A stretch of 60,808 bases of DNA from Candidatus Cloacimonadota bacterium (GCA_029553545.1 JAKPKU010000072.1:1-60808); one strand, 5' to 3'; shown: positions 9,754 through 19,420, numbered from the stretch's first letter. Numbers and translations: made by a program. The notes: a model not told the origin generated them from the sequence alone.

Positions 9754-9841
9754 TTTACCTCCAAATTAATATATTTTAATTTATGTTATCTTGACCATGT
9801 ATTCAACAATATTTTTGCCCGTGAATAATGCAAGTTTATTT

Positions 9842-11188
9842 TTAATAATTTGATATTTCAACTGAATCAAGCTTTAAAGGCTGTTTTGCAATGAGTCTAA
9901 TATTACCTTTAAATACAGTGTTTCTGCCAAAAGTTATGTCTCCTTCTACAAAAAACCGATTACATTCTTTTAGAGACGGAATATCTTCAGAAAAGCGTAA
10001 TCTTGCCTGGTCAATCTCGCCATAAAATGCAGAATCAAGCTCTATTAGATGGTCAATTTTACTGACTTTTTGCAAAGAATAATCATCTTTCAGCTCATAT
10101 GCATCTGACCAGATCAAGAGTAAATCTTGTGTCTTTTTTACAGGGGCAAAGCGGTCTCGATTGACAAGTATAGCTTTTGAATCTTTAAAGATGCTAATTG
10201 CCGCCCCCATTGCTGTTTCGAGCTGTATTACATCTGTCTCTTCAACCTTTTTGGGGTTAATTATCAAAGGCAATTCAATTACAATATTATTTTGCTCTAA
10301 ATACTCTTTTAAAGCCTTGAGCTCGATCCAGAGGTTATTGGTATTAAAATAATTATACAGCTCTATATCTTGAAATTCTTCCACTTCATCTGCAGGACAC
10401 TGTGCGCTTTCTCTTAAGGTCAAACGCCCCTCTTTTGTTTCTGCGAGATGCCCCCCTTTTTTATCCATTTCAGTTCTTTGACAAACCTCCATCATAAAGG
10501 GTGTTTGGCTTTCAATCATATATGTGAGTATTTTTAAATCTGCCAAGGCGCCGAGATTATCAGAGTTTGATACAAAGACATACTCAATACCATGTTTTAG
10601 CAATGTGTCAATGATACCCTCTTGTGCAAGACATGAGTAGATATCTCCATGTCCTGGTGGGTTCCAATTTAATGTATCGTCTTTATTCTCCAGCGGCATA
10701 AAGTTGTCTTTTCTGATTTTAGGAAACTTGTTTTGAATAAAGTCTAAAGGGCAAACTTGTTTTCCAATATTCTCATATTTTGCCAAAGCAGAAAGAGTAT
10801 CTGCTTGTGTATTAAAGCTATTCATAAAGATAATTGGAACTTGGCTTTTGTTTTTTTCTCTCAAAAACAGTACTTGTTTTGCGATAATATCCAAAAAGGT
10901 AAGCTCTCCTTTGACAGGCAGGAGAGACTTTGCTTTTTTCAAGCCCATACTTGTACCCAAACCACCGTTAAGCTTGATGATAGCGAGCTTGTGCAAATGT
11001 TCATTCACTTGCTTTTCGAGCTTATTATAATCAACAATTTTCTCTTCTGACGGCTTTTTAATCTCACTTTTACTCAGCTTACCTGTTTCTCCGTCCACAA
11101 GCTTCTGATAGTAATTAATAAAGGTTTTGATAATGATATCATTCAACCCATCTTTCTTCATTTTGTCGATAAACATCTCTTTCTTCAC
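9842..11188 (-). CDS. UDP-sugar pyrophosphorylase of the eukaryotic-like UDPGP family
   Basis: This enzyme should make a UDP-sugar (UDP-glucose or UDP-N-acetylhexosamine) from UTP and sugar-1-phosphate. The nucleotide-binding signature LNGGLGTSMG is followed by KAKSLLPV, the family's catalytic-lysine region. NSFNTQADT, PPGHGDIYSC and SNSDNLGA are the other conserved UDPGP blocks. At 448 residues it matches the UGP2-like group rather than bacterial GalU. The start is a GTG preceded by AGGGGTGA. It follows rodA by 10 bases, so precursor supply is coupled in transcription to wall synthesis. The exact sugar is not decidable by eye. Confidence 0.85.
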   Translation of the reverse strand: MKKEMFIDKMKKDGLNDIIIKTFINYYQKLVDGETGKLSKSEIKKPSEEKIVDYNKLEKQVNEHLHKLAIIKLNGGLGTSMGLKKAKSLLPVKGELTFLDIIAKQVLFLREKNKSQVPIIFMNSFNTQADTLSALAKYENIGKQVCPLDFIQNKFPKIRKDNFMPLENKDDTLNWNPPGHGDIYSCLAQEGIIDTLLKHGIEYVFVSNSDNLGALADLKILTYMIESQTPFMMEVCQRTEMDKKGGHLAETKEGRLTLRESAQCPADEVEEFQDIELYNYFNTNNLWIELKALKEYLEQNNIVIELPLIINPKKVEETDVIQLETAMGAAISIFKDSKAILVNRDRFAPVKKTQDLLLIWSDAYELKDDYSLQKVSKIDHLIELDSAFYGEIDQARLRFSEDIPSLKECNRFFVEGDITFGRNTVFKGNIRLIAKQPLKLDSVEISNY

Positions 11189-11198
11189 TGCTCACCCC

Positions 11199-12416
11199 CT
11201 ATAATTCTTTATAAACTGAGTACTTTAAGACCATTGCAACTGCAAATGAGTTTATCAAAAGGTTTGACCCTCCATAGCTGATAAATGGCAAAGGTACCCC
11301 TGTTGTCGGCAGGACACCGAGATTCATGCCAATATTAATAAAAGTTTGCAGCAGTAAATAAGAGAATATTCCAGCAATTGCTATTTTATACTCTTTTTTG
11401 CTTACAACTTTTATCAGATAAATAATACGATTAAAAAATAGATAGAATATCAGTAATAATAGAAAAGCACCTATAAAGCCGAACTCTTCGCCAATCACAG
11501 AAAAGATAAAGTCTGTATGATGCTCTGGTAAGAAATTCATGTTCTTTTGGCTACCCTGCAAAAAACCTTTACCAAATACTTGCCCTGAACCAATAGCAAT
11601 CTTTGCTTGAATAACTTGATAACCTGCTCCTAAAGGGTCGTGGATTGGGTTGAAAAATGTGATAATCCTATTTTGCTGATACGATTTTAAACTGTTCCAC
11701 AAGACAGGAGTCAAGAAGAAGACAAATGTGTTTAAGATACTCGAAAAGGCTATTAATACCCAGCTCAATCGCTCGCGATAGTAATAATAAATTAGTATTA
11801 AAGACGCTATCACAAAAAGTATCCAATTGAATGAGAAGACAACTCCAATAATTGGGCTGATTAAAAGCACTAAATAACATAAAGGAAATCCTGCCTGCAT
11901 GAGCATAAAGACCAAGCTGCCCCAAAAGATGATAGTGGTTCCAAAGTCTGGTTCTAATAAAATGAGTGTGACAGGGATGATTACGCCTATCAAGGCTTTA
12001 TACAGCATTTTTAATTCAGAGATATGGTCTTTTGAAATGAGTTTTGACACTAATAAGATCATTACCATTTTTGCCAGCTCAGACGGCTGGAAGCGCATCC
12101 CTCCGAGGAATAACCAACTGTGTGCATTATTGACTGCCGGCATAAATAAAACTATTACCAGCAAGATTACTGTAAAAATATAAAGCGGTAAGATTAGCAT
12201 ATCTATCACAGACAGAGGTATTTTGAGTACAAGATAAAAGACGATAACGCTGATAAAGAACCAAATAATCTGTTTCCAATAATAGTTTTTTAGAACAATA
12301 TCATCGCCTATTTTAGCTGCTGAAGCTGTAATAATCGCAAAAATTCCAAAGATTACAAGTATTGCCCAAAGTGAAAATAGGTGCCAATCAAAATTTCTAT
12401 CAAATGATATCTTCAT
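11199..12416 (-). CDS. rodA: Rod-shape SEDS peptidoglycan glycosyltransferase RodA
   Basis: RodA polymerises lipid II into glycan strands during cell elongation, in complex with PBP2. Around ten hydrophobic membrane segments are visible. Family motifs include GGMRFQPSELAK, LLEPDFGT and, near the C-terminus, GVLPTTGVPLPFISYGGSNL. At 405 residues it has the normal length. The ATG at 12416 directly abuts the stop of the PBP2 gene, the usual RodA-PBP2 pairing, which separates it from FtsW. Confidence 0.93.
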   Translation of the reverse strand: MKISFDRNFDWHLFSLWAILVIFGIFAIITASAAKIGDDIVLKNYYWKQIIWFFISVIVFYLVLKIPLSVIDMLILPLYIFTVILLVIVLFMPAVNNAHSWLFLGGMRFQPSELAKMVMILLVSKLISKDHISELKMLYKALIGVIIPVTLILLEPDFGTTIIFWGSLVFMLMQAGFPLCYLVLLISPIIGVVFSFNWILFVIASLILIYYYYRERLSWVLIAFSSILNTFVFFLTPVLWNSLKSYQQNRIITFFNPIHDPLGAGYQVIQAKIAIGSGQVFGKGFLQGSQKNMNFLPEHHTDFIFSVIGEEFGFIGAFLLLLIFYLFFNRIIYLIKVVSKKEYKIAIAGIFSYLLLQTFINIGMNLGVLPTTGVPLPFISYGGSNLLINSFAVAMVLKYSVYKEL

Positions 12417-14183
12417 TTACTTATCTCTAATGTGTTTATTATAATAACTAATTATTTTACCTGCTATTGGCGCTGCCATGCTACCTCCATGCCCTGCATT
12501 TTCTAAAAATACCACTACTGCGAGTTCTGGCTCTTCCCATTTTGCATAGCAAGCAAACCATGCATGTGTGCTTGTGCCGTGAGCATTCTCTGCTGAACCT
12601 GTCTTTCCATAGACATTTACACCTGGTACTCGTGCAGCGCCACCAGTTGAGCCTGCGCCATTCACTGCCTGCCACAGTCCATCTTGTAGGAGTTTTATAT
12701 GATCGATCGATACAGGCAATCTCACTCCCTCATTATTTTCCAGCTCTTCGTATAAGAGGGTTTTATCACCGATTGCTTTTTTTAATAAATGGGGCTTTTT
12801 CCAAACACCGTCATTGGCAAGAGCAGAAAAGTAAGCACATAGCTGCACAGGTGTGACCAAAACCTCGCCTTGTCCTATCGAGAGGTTTGCTTTGATACCA
12901 TGCGATCCATAATATTTACCCAGGCGCTTTGTATACCATTCTGTTGTTGGGAAAAAGCCTTTCTTTTCATATGGCAAATCAATTCCTGTCTTTTCAACGA
13001 GGTGGTTTTTTTCGACAAATGCAGCAAACTCATCGATCTTAAAGTACTTTGATAGATCATAAAAAAACACGTCACACGAGATCTTCAAAGCAGTAACAAA
13101 ATTAGTGCGTCCATGTCCTACGGATGTCCAACATTTGAAAAAACGATTACCAATCTTTAGTCCACCGATACACGAGGCGAGCAGAGTCTCACTATTTATA
13201 TAGCCTTTTTCAAGCCCAAAGCTTCCTGTGACTGTCTTAAAAGTTGAGCCTGGCGGATATGACCCATTGATCACTCTATCGAGCATTGGCTTTTTGGGGT
13301 TATCACGCAAATTCACCCAATCTTCTGTACTGATCGGCGAGGCAAAGATATTCTGATCGTATTCTGGGAAGCTACTATAAGCCAAAACTCCGCCTGTACG
13401 GGGGTTCATTACCACAACTGCGCCAGCGATACTTTGTGGGAAGATTTCATTAATATACTTTTGCAAATCTAAATTTATATTTAACACGAGGTGTAAGCCA
13501 TTTTCAGGCTCTTTGGACAAGTTCTCTTTGAAGATATTCAAGCTTCTCCCGTGAGCATCGACTTGGATAACTTCATAGCCTGCTTTACCAGACAGTATTC
13601 TTTCATAATATTTCTCTATACCAGCTTTACCGATCAAACTATTTATCTTATAGCCATCCTCTTTATAAATAGCATATTCATCGCTATTAATTCTGCCCAC
13701 ATAGCCTGTAAAATGGTTGTTAATTGTATAAGAGCGAAGGGTCTCTACTTTGAAAAAGAGTTCTGGAAAATAGTTTAGCTTCTCAGAAATAACTGCCATC
13801 TGTTCATAAGTAATATTTTCATAGAGCAAGACTTCATTGAATCTCAAAAAGCGATAATCATAGATACTTTTCATAATTGATTCACGGCTTATCGGCAGGT
13901 AAGACGTGACAAAGTCTGCCATATCATCTTTATTTTTGATTAAATGTGGTCTAAAATAGAGGTTTATTGATGGATTGTTTTCGGCTATAGGATTGAGCTT
14001 TTCATCGTAAATGACGCCTCTGGCTGCCTCTATTCGTCTGATTCGCACATAATTTCGTTTAGCAATTTCTTTGTAATGCTCTCCTTTTGCTATTTGCAAA
14101 TAGAAGAGAGTAATGCTCAACAACAGGAATATTATGCCAAGCAAAACCCTATATATTATGACGAGTTTAGATTGTAGTTTCAT
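12417..14183 (-). CDS. mrdA: Penicillin-binding protein 2 (elongasome transpeptidase)
   Basis: This class B PBP crosslinks peptidoglycan during elongation. An N-terminal membrane anchor covers residues about 8-28. A dimerisation/pedestal domain follows, beginning around RRIEAARGVIYDEKLNPIAE. The C-terminal transpeptidase has the catalytic S-x-x-K in PPGSTFKT, an S-C-D in place of S-x-N in KISCDVFF, and the KTG triad in VYGKTGSAE. At 588 residues it is typical. Its start overlaps the end of mreD by 17 bases and its stop abuts rodA, so translation is coupled across the cell-shape operon. Confidence 0.93.
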   Translation of the reverse strand: MKLQSKLVIIYRVLLGIIFLLLSITLFYLQIAKGEHYKEIAKRNYVRIRRIEAARGVIYDEKLNPIAENNPSINLYFRPHLIKNKDDMADFVTSYLPISRESIMKSIYDYRFLRFNEVLLYENITYEQMAVISEKLNYFPELFFKVETLRSYTINNHFTGYVGRINSDEYAIYKEDGYKINSLIGKAGIEKYYERILSGKAGYEVIQVDAHGRSLNIFKENLSKEPENGLHLVLNINLDLQKYINEIFPQSIAGAVVVMNPRTGGVLAYSSFPEYDQNIFASPISTEDWVNLRDNPKKPMLDRVINGSYPPGSTFKTVTGSFGLEKGYINSETLLASCIGGLKIGNRFFKCWTSVGHGRTNFVTALKISCDVFFYDLSKYFKIDEFAAFVEKNHLVEKTGIDLPYEKKGFFPTTEWYTKRLGKYYGSHGIKANLSIGQGEVLVTPVQLCAYFSALANDGVWKKPHLLKKAIGDKTLLYEELENNEGVRLPVSIDHIKLLQDGLWQAVNGAGSTGGAARVPGVNVYGKTGSAENAHGTSTHAWFACYAKWEEPELAVVVFLENAGHGGSMAAPIAGKIISYYNKHIRDK

Positions 14184-14670
14184 CTATAGTAATTCTCAAT
14201 CTGTCTGATATAACGAGTAGGTATAGCACAGCTACATGCATTGTGCTGTTCAAGATAATACTTACAAGCCCGTTAATAATCAATGCTTTTGGATTCAAAT
14301 AGCCAATAGTAAAAAAGAGCCAATAACCCAAAAAGAAAAAGAGATTAATTACTGATACTGAAAAAAATACAGAAACAAACTTTTCTTTATTTATATTTGC
14401 ATGAAATTTAAAGACAAAATGGCAGATCAAGATATTTATTATTGTGTTCAAGCCGAGCAATTGTGGGAATAGAATGTCCCATAAAATGCTTATTATAAAG
14501 GTCAGTGTCATGCATTTAACATAGGAAAGATTAATTGCAAAGTAAATTACTAAAGCCAGTGGCAAATACAAGCATGAACCAAATATTGTAAACTTATACA
14601 AAAATAGTGCTTGTATATAGATTGCAAAGATGGAGAACAATATGTATTTACTAAGCTTAGCAAAACTCAT
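14167..14670 (-). CDS. mreD: Rod-shape-determining membrane protein MreD
   Basis: A short protein (168 residues) of about five hydrophobic helices, in the position and of the size expected for MreD, the integral membrane link of the elongasome. Sequence identity is low across this family, so the call leans on hydrophobicity and on its place between mreC and mrdA. I chose the ATG at 14670, which lies 5 bases after the upstream stop with GAGAAGG about 11 bases before it. The longer reading begins at a TTG (14697) inside the previous gene. Confidence 0.8.
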   Translation of the reverse strand: MSFAKLSKYILFSIFAIYIQALFLYKFTIFGSCLYLPLALVIYFAINLSYVKCMTLTFIISILWDILFPQLLGLNTIINILICHFVFKFHANINKEKFVSVFFSVSVINLFFFLGYWLFFTIGYLNPKALIINGLVSIILNSTMHVAVLYLLVISDRLRITIDETTI

Positions 14671-14675
14671 AGCTA

Positions 14676-15356
14676 TTATTGCCTTCTCACTATACAAAAG
14701 GGGGTCAATTCATCGCCTTGACCTTGTGGGTTATCTTTCATTATTTTTTCCATTAATTTATCATTAACGGCATCACTACTACCAATTACCCAGCTACCGC
14801 CGATATCATTGATATCCATTATACATGCATCATAGCCGAGCTTATCTTTAATCTTTTGAGCAACTTTCTCAGGGTATAGCGGTCCTTTGATCACGCATTC
14901 TGTATATGGAGGGACGGGGCTTGTTGATGCGGCATCAACCAATGCTGACTGTTTTCCTGCGATGCGATAAAAGTCGCCTTTTCTACCAAATAGTTTTGTA
15001 AAGCCGCCAATTGCAGCGGCAAATAAGATTCTCAATCCACCACATTCCTCAACAGCACATTGCATGCTTGTCGGTGCCCGTAATCCTATTCCATAATTCA
15101 CTTTTCCCACAAAGCGCCACAAGATATTTGCTAAAAAGCCAACTTTAATATCTTTTATTGGTATTGCTCTGCCCTGCGTGATTGCTAAAGGGCTCTCGCT
15201 GATGACGAGTATATCGCCCTCTTGCATTAGAGGCACTGCATATTCTCTGACTAATTCGATTATATCATCTTTTGGCTGCAATATCTTTGTTTTGACAGGT
15301 ATACGTAAATATTCAATTTCATCTACTTTTACTACTGGATTCGATGAACTCTTCAT
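14676..15356 (-). CDS. CofE-like gamma-glutamyl ligase family protein inside the mre operon
   Basis: The 226-residue product resembles the F420-0:gamma-glutamyl ligase (CofE) family. Residues about 30-60 contain EGDILVISESPLAITQGRAI, corresponding to the GD-V-V-hydrophobic-S...EGR block of CofE, and later blocks are rich in conserved glycines. In archaea and actinobacteria CofE adds glutamate to coenzyme F420. No other F420 gene is visible here, so it may use another acceptor. I rejected the longer frame (to 15602) because it lies inside mreC. The ATG at 15356 has an AAAGGAAAG site and overlaps the end of mreC by 38 bases, so it is firmly within the operon. Confidence 0.75.
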   Translation of the reverse strand: MKSSSNPVVKVDEIEYLRIPVKTKILQPKDDIIELVREYAVPLMQEGDILVISESPLAITQGRAIPIKDIKVGFLANILWRFVGKVNYGIGLRAPTSMQCAVEECGGLRILFAAAIGGFTKLFGRKGDFYRIAGKQSALVDAASTSPVPPYTECVIKGPLYPEKVAQKIKDKLGYDACIMDINDIGGSWVIGSSDAVNDKLMEKIMKDNPQGQGDELTPFCIVRRQ

Positions 15357-16116
15357 AACTTTCTTTCCTTTCAGGCTTGAGAATAAAAACATTTTCAAGG
15401 TTGCTAAAAACTGTTGTTGGTGATACACGCCCTTTGATATACAGTGCATCTTGCGATTCTTCAATACTTGATACAATCCCCACAGGATAGTTTGGCGGGA
15501 AGAGACGTGATAAATTTGAAGTAACAATAGTATCTCCAATGCTAATATTTGCACCAAGATATACAAAAGTAATATATGTTTGACCAGATACATTCGATTC
15601 AAGCATACCTTGAATATTTGAGCTTTGATCTAAAATGGGCATTTTAAACTCAGGGTTGGTCATAGGCATGACTACAGAAAAATCATAATATGTCTGCACT
15701 ACTTTTCCTACAACACCTTTAGAAGACAAAACAGGATAATCATTTTCTACACCATCTTTTTGCCCTTTATTGACTACAATATTATAAGCTGCAAGATTGC
15801 CAGCGAGCCCAACAACATCAGCAAAAATAAAGGTACTATCTTGCATTGGAAACTCAAAATGATATGACTCACTTTTACGGATATGTGTTTTTAAATGAGC
15901 ATTTTCAATGAGCTGATTGGCAAGTAAAATTTGCAATTCTTCATTATATGCTTTAATTTTTGTATATGAGTTGAAGTTATCTATACTCACAATAAATGGA
16001 GAGAGTATAGTCCTTGAGATAAAGGATGCTTTTTTCAAGCGCCCTTCCATACTGCCCATAAACAAAAATAAGCCCAAAAACAAATATGTAAATAAGATAG
16101 ATTTTTTGGGCGTCAC
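15319..16116 (-). CDS. mreC: Rod-shape-determining protein MreC
   Basis: MreC is a periplasmic scaffold linking MreB filaments to PBP2/RodA. The protein has an N-terminal transmembrane helix (residues about 7-22) and a coiled coil (about 50-85). Beta-rich domains follow with YNIVVNKGQKDGVENDYPVL, GVVGKVV, and SRLFPPNYPVGIV, all typical of MreC. The start is a GTG 8 bases after the mreB stop with no strong ribosome-binding site, so it probably depends on translational coupling. The next candidate start (M20) would remove the membrane helix. Confidence 0.9.
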   Translation of the reverse strand: MTPKKSILFTYLFLGLFLFMGSMEGRLKKASFISRTILSPFIVSIDNFNSYTKIKAYNEELQILLANQLIENAHLKTHIRKSESYHFEFPMQDSTFIFADVVGLAGNLAAYNIVVNKGQKDGVENDYPVLSSKGVVGKVVQTYYDFSVVMPMTNPEFKMPILDQSSNIQGMLESNVSGQTYITFVYLGANISIGDTIVTSNLSRLFPPNYPVGIVSSIEESQDALYIKGRVSPTTVFSNLENVFILKPERKESYEEFIESSSKSR

Positions 16117-16124
16117 GGTTATAT

Positions 16125-17162
16125 TTAGTCAGCTATTTTATTGATTAATACATCTCGGTATTGGTCGATATCTTCAAGTATTTTACCAACACCTTTGACC
16201 ACACATGTTAATGGCTCGGGTACCACATGTACAGGTAGATCAACTGTTTCACGGATTCTTTCATCAAGCCCTTTTAATTGAGCGCCGCCACCAGTGAGAA
16301 TAATGCCTCTTTCTGCAATATCGGCTGCCAATTCTGGCGGTGTCTTTTCAAACAATCTTTTAATAGCATCGATCATGTCGGTAATTGTTTCTGAAAGTGC
16401 TTCACGAATCTCATTTGAAGTAACTTTGATAGTTACTGGAAAACCATTTACCACATCACGTCCGCGTACATCCATCTCCAATTCTTCTTTGAGTGTAAAG
16501 GCTGACCCAATGGATTTTTTGATCTTCTCAGCGGTTTGAATACCAATACTTAAGCCGTTCTTTTTGCGTAAATAATTGACTATATCAGAGTCCATTTTAT
16601 CACCACCAATGCGAATAGAATTGTGGATAACAATATGGGAAAGAGATATTACAGCTATTTCAGACGTGCCTCCGCCAATATCCATCACCATGTTTCCAAA
16701 AGGCTTATGAATTGGCAAATCTGCCCCGACTGCTGCAGCGATAGGCTCTGAAACCAGATGAACTTCACGTGCTCCTGCATGTAATACACTATCTCTTACT
16801 GCACGTTTTTCAACTTCTGTGATGCCTGAGGGTACACAAACAATTACGCGTGGCTTTACCAGCCATTTCTTTCTTTGCGTTCTGAGGATCAAGTCTCTTA
16901 GCATTAGTTCAGTGACATGAAAATCAGCGATTACGCCGTCTTTCATTGGTTTTACTACTCTAACTTCATCTGGACTTTTTCCTATCATTTCTTTAGCTGC
17001 TTTTCCAATCGAAATTATCTTTTTTGCGTTTGTAGACAATGCCACAACCGATGGCTCATTAATGATTATTCCAGAGCCATGCTTAAAAACTAAAGTATTT
17101 GCCGTGCCCAAATCTATTGCGACATCACTTGATAAAACACCAAATAGTTTATGAAATATCAT
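16125..17162 (-). CDS. mreB: Actin-like cell shape protein MreB
   Basis: MreB forms membrane-bound filaments that direct side-wall synthesis. The 345-residue sequence has the phosphate-1 loop in AIDLGTANTLVF, the phosphate-2 loop in VMDIGGGTSEIAVI, and the adenosine-binding GIILTGGGAQLKGLDE. Length and colinearity are normal for MreB. It heads the mreBC-cofE-like-mreD-mrdA-rodA run, 20 bases downstream of ackA. The presence of a complete elongasome predicts a rod-shaped cell. Confidence 0.96.
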   Translation of the reverse strand: MIFHKLFGVLSSDVAIDLGTANTLVFKHGSGIIINEPSVVALSTNAKKIISIGKAAKEMIGKSPDEVRVVKPMKDGVIADFHVTELMLRDLILRTQRKKWLVKPRVIVCVPSGITEVEKRAVRDSVLHAGAREVHLVSEPIAAAVGADLPIHKPFGNMVMDIGGGTSEIAVISLSHIVIHNSIRIGGDKMDSDIVNYLRKKNGLSIGIQTAEKIKKSIGSAFTLKEELEMDVRGRDVVNGFPVTIKVTSNEIREALSETITDMIDAIKRLFEKTPPELAADIAERGIILTGGGAQLKGLDERIRETVDLPVHVVPEPLTCVVKGVGKILEDIDQYRDVLINKIAD

Positions 17163-17182
17163 TATATCCTCAATTCTTTCAT

Positions 17183-18388
17183 TTAATTTTCGCTTATTAG
17201 CCTTTTTGTCTCAAGTGCAATCATCAATTCTTCATTTGTTGGGACTTTCAAAATCTTCACTTTGGAAGTTGGAGCACTAAGGTCAAGTATTTCATCGTTG
17301 AATATCTGGTTTTTTTCAAGATCTAAAACGATACCAAGGGCGTCTAAGTTTTCAAGCACCATCTGTCGTAAAATTGGCATTTTTTCACCTACGCCGCCTG
17401 TGAAAACCAATAAATCACAGCCGTTTAATGATGCAAAATAAGCCCCTATATATTTTGTAATACGATATGCATAAACACTGAGTGCTTGAATTGCCAAGGA
17501 GTTTTTATTTTTCAAAACTTCATCTTCAATCTCTCTCATATCATTTGATATTTGCGACAAGCCTAACATCCCACTCTTCTTATTGAGAATATTATCAATT
17601 TCGTCTATACTCATGCCAAGGGTTTTATTCATATAAATTGGAATTGCAGGGTCAAGGTCGCCGCATCTTGTTCCCATCATCAAGCCTTCGAGCGGTGTGA
17701 AGCCCATTGATGTATCTATTGATTTACCGCCATCGATAGCAGTGACAGATGCTCCATTGCCGATATGACAGGTGATAATCTTTAAATCTGAAATATCTTT
17801 TTGTACATATTCTGCGGCTTTAAGGCTCACATACTGGTGAGATGTCCCATGAAAACCATACTTACGGATTTTATATTTATTATAAAGATCTAATGAGAGT
17901 GGATAGAGATAAGCTTTTGCAGGAATAGTCTGGTGAAATGCTGTATCAAAACAACCACATTGTACTGTCTCGGGTAAGTTTTTATGAACAGCCTCGATAC
18001 CTTTGATATTTGCTGGATTGTGCAAAGGCGCAAGCACACAGCATTTTTCAAGCACTTCTTCTACTTCTTTGGTAATCACAACGCTGGTGGTAAAATATTC
18101 TCCACCATGCACAAGTCGATGTCCCACAGCTGCAATTTCAGCCGCATCTTTAATAATACCATGTTCTTTATGGAGAAGGGTATCTATAATCATTTGCAAG
18201 CCTTTTGCATGGTCTTCTATTATTTCTTTGCTTTTTTTCTTTGTAAAGGGCTCACTTTTGTATGTAAATAGAGAAGAAGCTTCACCTATTTTTTCTATAA
18301 TTCCTTCTGCTAATACACTTTCATCTATCATATTTAAAAGTTGAAATTTTATCGAAGAGCTACCACAGTTTAAAACCAATATTTTCAT
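17183..18388 (-). CDS. ackA: Acetate kinase
   Basis: This enzyme converts acetyl phosphate and ADP to acetate and ATP, the final energy-conserving step of many fermentations. The N-terminal phosphate loop VLNCGSSSIKFQ is followed by the GFHGTSH active-site histidine region, the HIGNGASV loop, and the C-terminal FTGGVGEK motif. At 401 residues it is the standard length. A GGAG site precedes the ATG. No phosphotransacetylase gene is adjacent. Its location between ndk and the mre operon is unusual and may reflect only shared growth control. Confidence 0.96.
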   Translation of the reverse strand: MKILVLNCGSSSIKFQLLNMIDESVLAEGIIEKIGEASSLFTYKSEPFTKKKSKEIIEDHAKGLQMIIDTLLHKEHGIIKDAAEIAAVGHRLVHGGEYFTTSVVITKEVEEVLEKCCVLAPLHNPANIKGIEAVHKNLPETVQCGCFDTAFHQTIPAKAYLYPLSLDLYNKYKIRKYGFHGTSHQYVSLKAAEYVQKDISDLKIITCHIGNGASVTAIDGGKSIDTSMGFTPLEGLMMGTRCGDLDPAIPIYMNKTLGMSIDEIDNILNKKSGMLGLSQISNDMREIEDEVLKNKNSLAIQALSVYAYRITKYIGAYFASLNGCDLLVFTGGVGEKMPILRQMVLENLDALGIVLDLEKNQIFNDEILDLSAPTSKVKILKVPTNEELMIALETKRLISEN

Positions 18389-18404
18389 TAATTCTCCTTT
18401 TTTA

Positions 18405-18809
18405 TTATTGTTTATTAAAAATTATATCTATTTCTCTCAATGCATTTTCTTCGCTATCAGAGGCATGCACTGCATTGATAGTTGTTGATTCGCCATACAA
18501 ATAACGTATTGTACCTGGGTTTGCTTCACTGGGGTTGGTATTACCAACTAATAAGCGAAGATCTGCGATCGCATTATCTTTTTCTAAAATAACTGCCACC
18601 GTCTTACCAGATGTCATAAATTCAATCAGTTTTGAGAAAAAATCCCTCAGTTGATGCATTTCATAAAACTCATTTGCAATGTCTTTGGTCATCGTAAATA
18701 ATTTCAAATCTACTACCACAAAGCCATTACGCTCTACCATGTCGATAATTCTACCGATGAGATTGTGTTTGCATGCATTTGGCTTAATCAACAAAAGAGT
18801 CTTTTGCAT
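18405..18809 (-). CDS. ndk: Nucleoside diphosphate kinase
   Basis: It balances NTP pools by transferring the gamma phosphate through a phosphohistidine. The phosphorylated residue is H115 in NAVHASDS. K9-P-N-A near the start and GNTNPSEANPGTIR (about 89-102) are conserved. Two differences from the usual sequence are visible: the common RGDFG after GTIR reads RYLYG, and HGSDS reads HASDS. The active-site histidine and NTNP block are intact, so activity is expected. Length 134 is normal to slightly short. Confidence 0.93.
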   Translation of the reverse strand: MQKTLLLIKPNACKHNLIGRIIDMVERNGFVVVDLKLFTMTKDIANEFYEMHQLRDFFSKLIEFMTSGKTVAVILEKDNAIADLRLLVGNTNPSEANPGTIRYLYGESTTINAVHASDSEENALREIDIIFNKQ

Positions 18810-18812
18810 CTT

Positions 18813-19130
18813 TTAGTCCATATTTTCGTAAAAGTCCATAGCTGCAACTTTAATATAAACATCACGACCAAGCTGCTCGCTCATTTTTATCTTATGTTTC
18901 AAGATATTTGTCCATAAGTCATAGATATTACGATCTTTCAAGTCTTTGCCCAGGTAGTGTTTGAGCATAGATTGGTAAAAATCGTCTCTATCTCCTTCTA
19001 CTTTTACAATTACAAGTCTAAACACTTCAGTACTAACATCATAATCTCTGTATCTTACGTCTATCACTGCATAACCCAATTTCAAGAGACTATCATAATT
19101 GATTTGAATATCATTTTCATTGTTTGTCAT
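18813..19130 (-). CDS. Small conserved-looking protein of unknown function
   Basis: I do not recognise this 105-residue protein. It is soluble, with no signal peptide or membrane segment. The middle is beta-like (YAVIDVRYRDYDVSTEVFRL) and the C-terminal half helical. It has a convincing GGAG site 5 bases before the ATG and sits 3 bases upstream of ndk, so it is the first gene of the ndk-ackA-mre run. A TTGACA on the minus strand (19193-19188), about 60 bases upstream, could be part of the operon promoter, but no good -10 box follows at the right distance. Confidence 0.65.
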   Translation of the reverse strand: MTNNENDIQINYDSLLKLGYAVIDVRYRDYDVSTEVFRLVIVKVEGDRDDFYQSMLKHYLGKDLKDRNIYDLWTNILKHKIKMSEQLGRDVYIKVAAMDFYENMD

Positions 19131-19237
19131 TTTAACTCCAATATTTTTATATTATATTGTATTCCAAAAATTAAAAATATGATACTTTGTCAACGCATTA
19201 TTTAGATAAATGAAAAATATCTAAGATTACCTATTTT

Positions 19238-19413
19238 GAGACTGTTGCATAGTGGCCAAAATAACTTATCAAAGAATAAAATGGAATCTTAAAATTAAAC
19301 ATCACCCTCTATATATATAGGGCTTACAAAATGGTTTTTTTGAAAACTATTTTCACCTGAATCCGCAGATGACTACTACAAGCGGGTTTAGGGGTGATTT
19401 TTTTTGCAACACA
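19238..19413 (+). repeat. Dispersed MITE-like element, copy B
   Basis: A 176-base element that starts GAGACTGTTGCA and ends TGCAACAC, giving short imperfect inverted ends. It shares with copy C (60605-60775) an identical internal block of about 32 bases that includes CCCTCTATATATATAGGG, and the GAAAACTATTTTCACCT and CTACTAC blocks. It carries no open reading frame. It marks the left edge of the repeat-rich accessory region. Confidence 0.6.
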
Positions 19414-19420
19414 CGATTTT

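Noticed and set aside
15357-15602. 82-codon extension of the CofE-like gene
   Set aside because: It lies entirely within mreC in another frame. Family similarity begins after the ATG at 15356.
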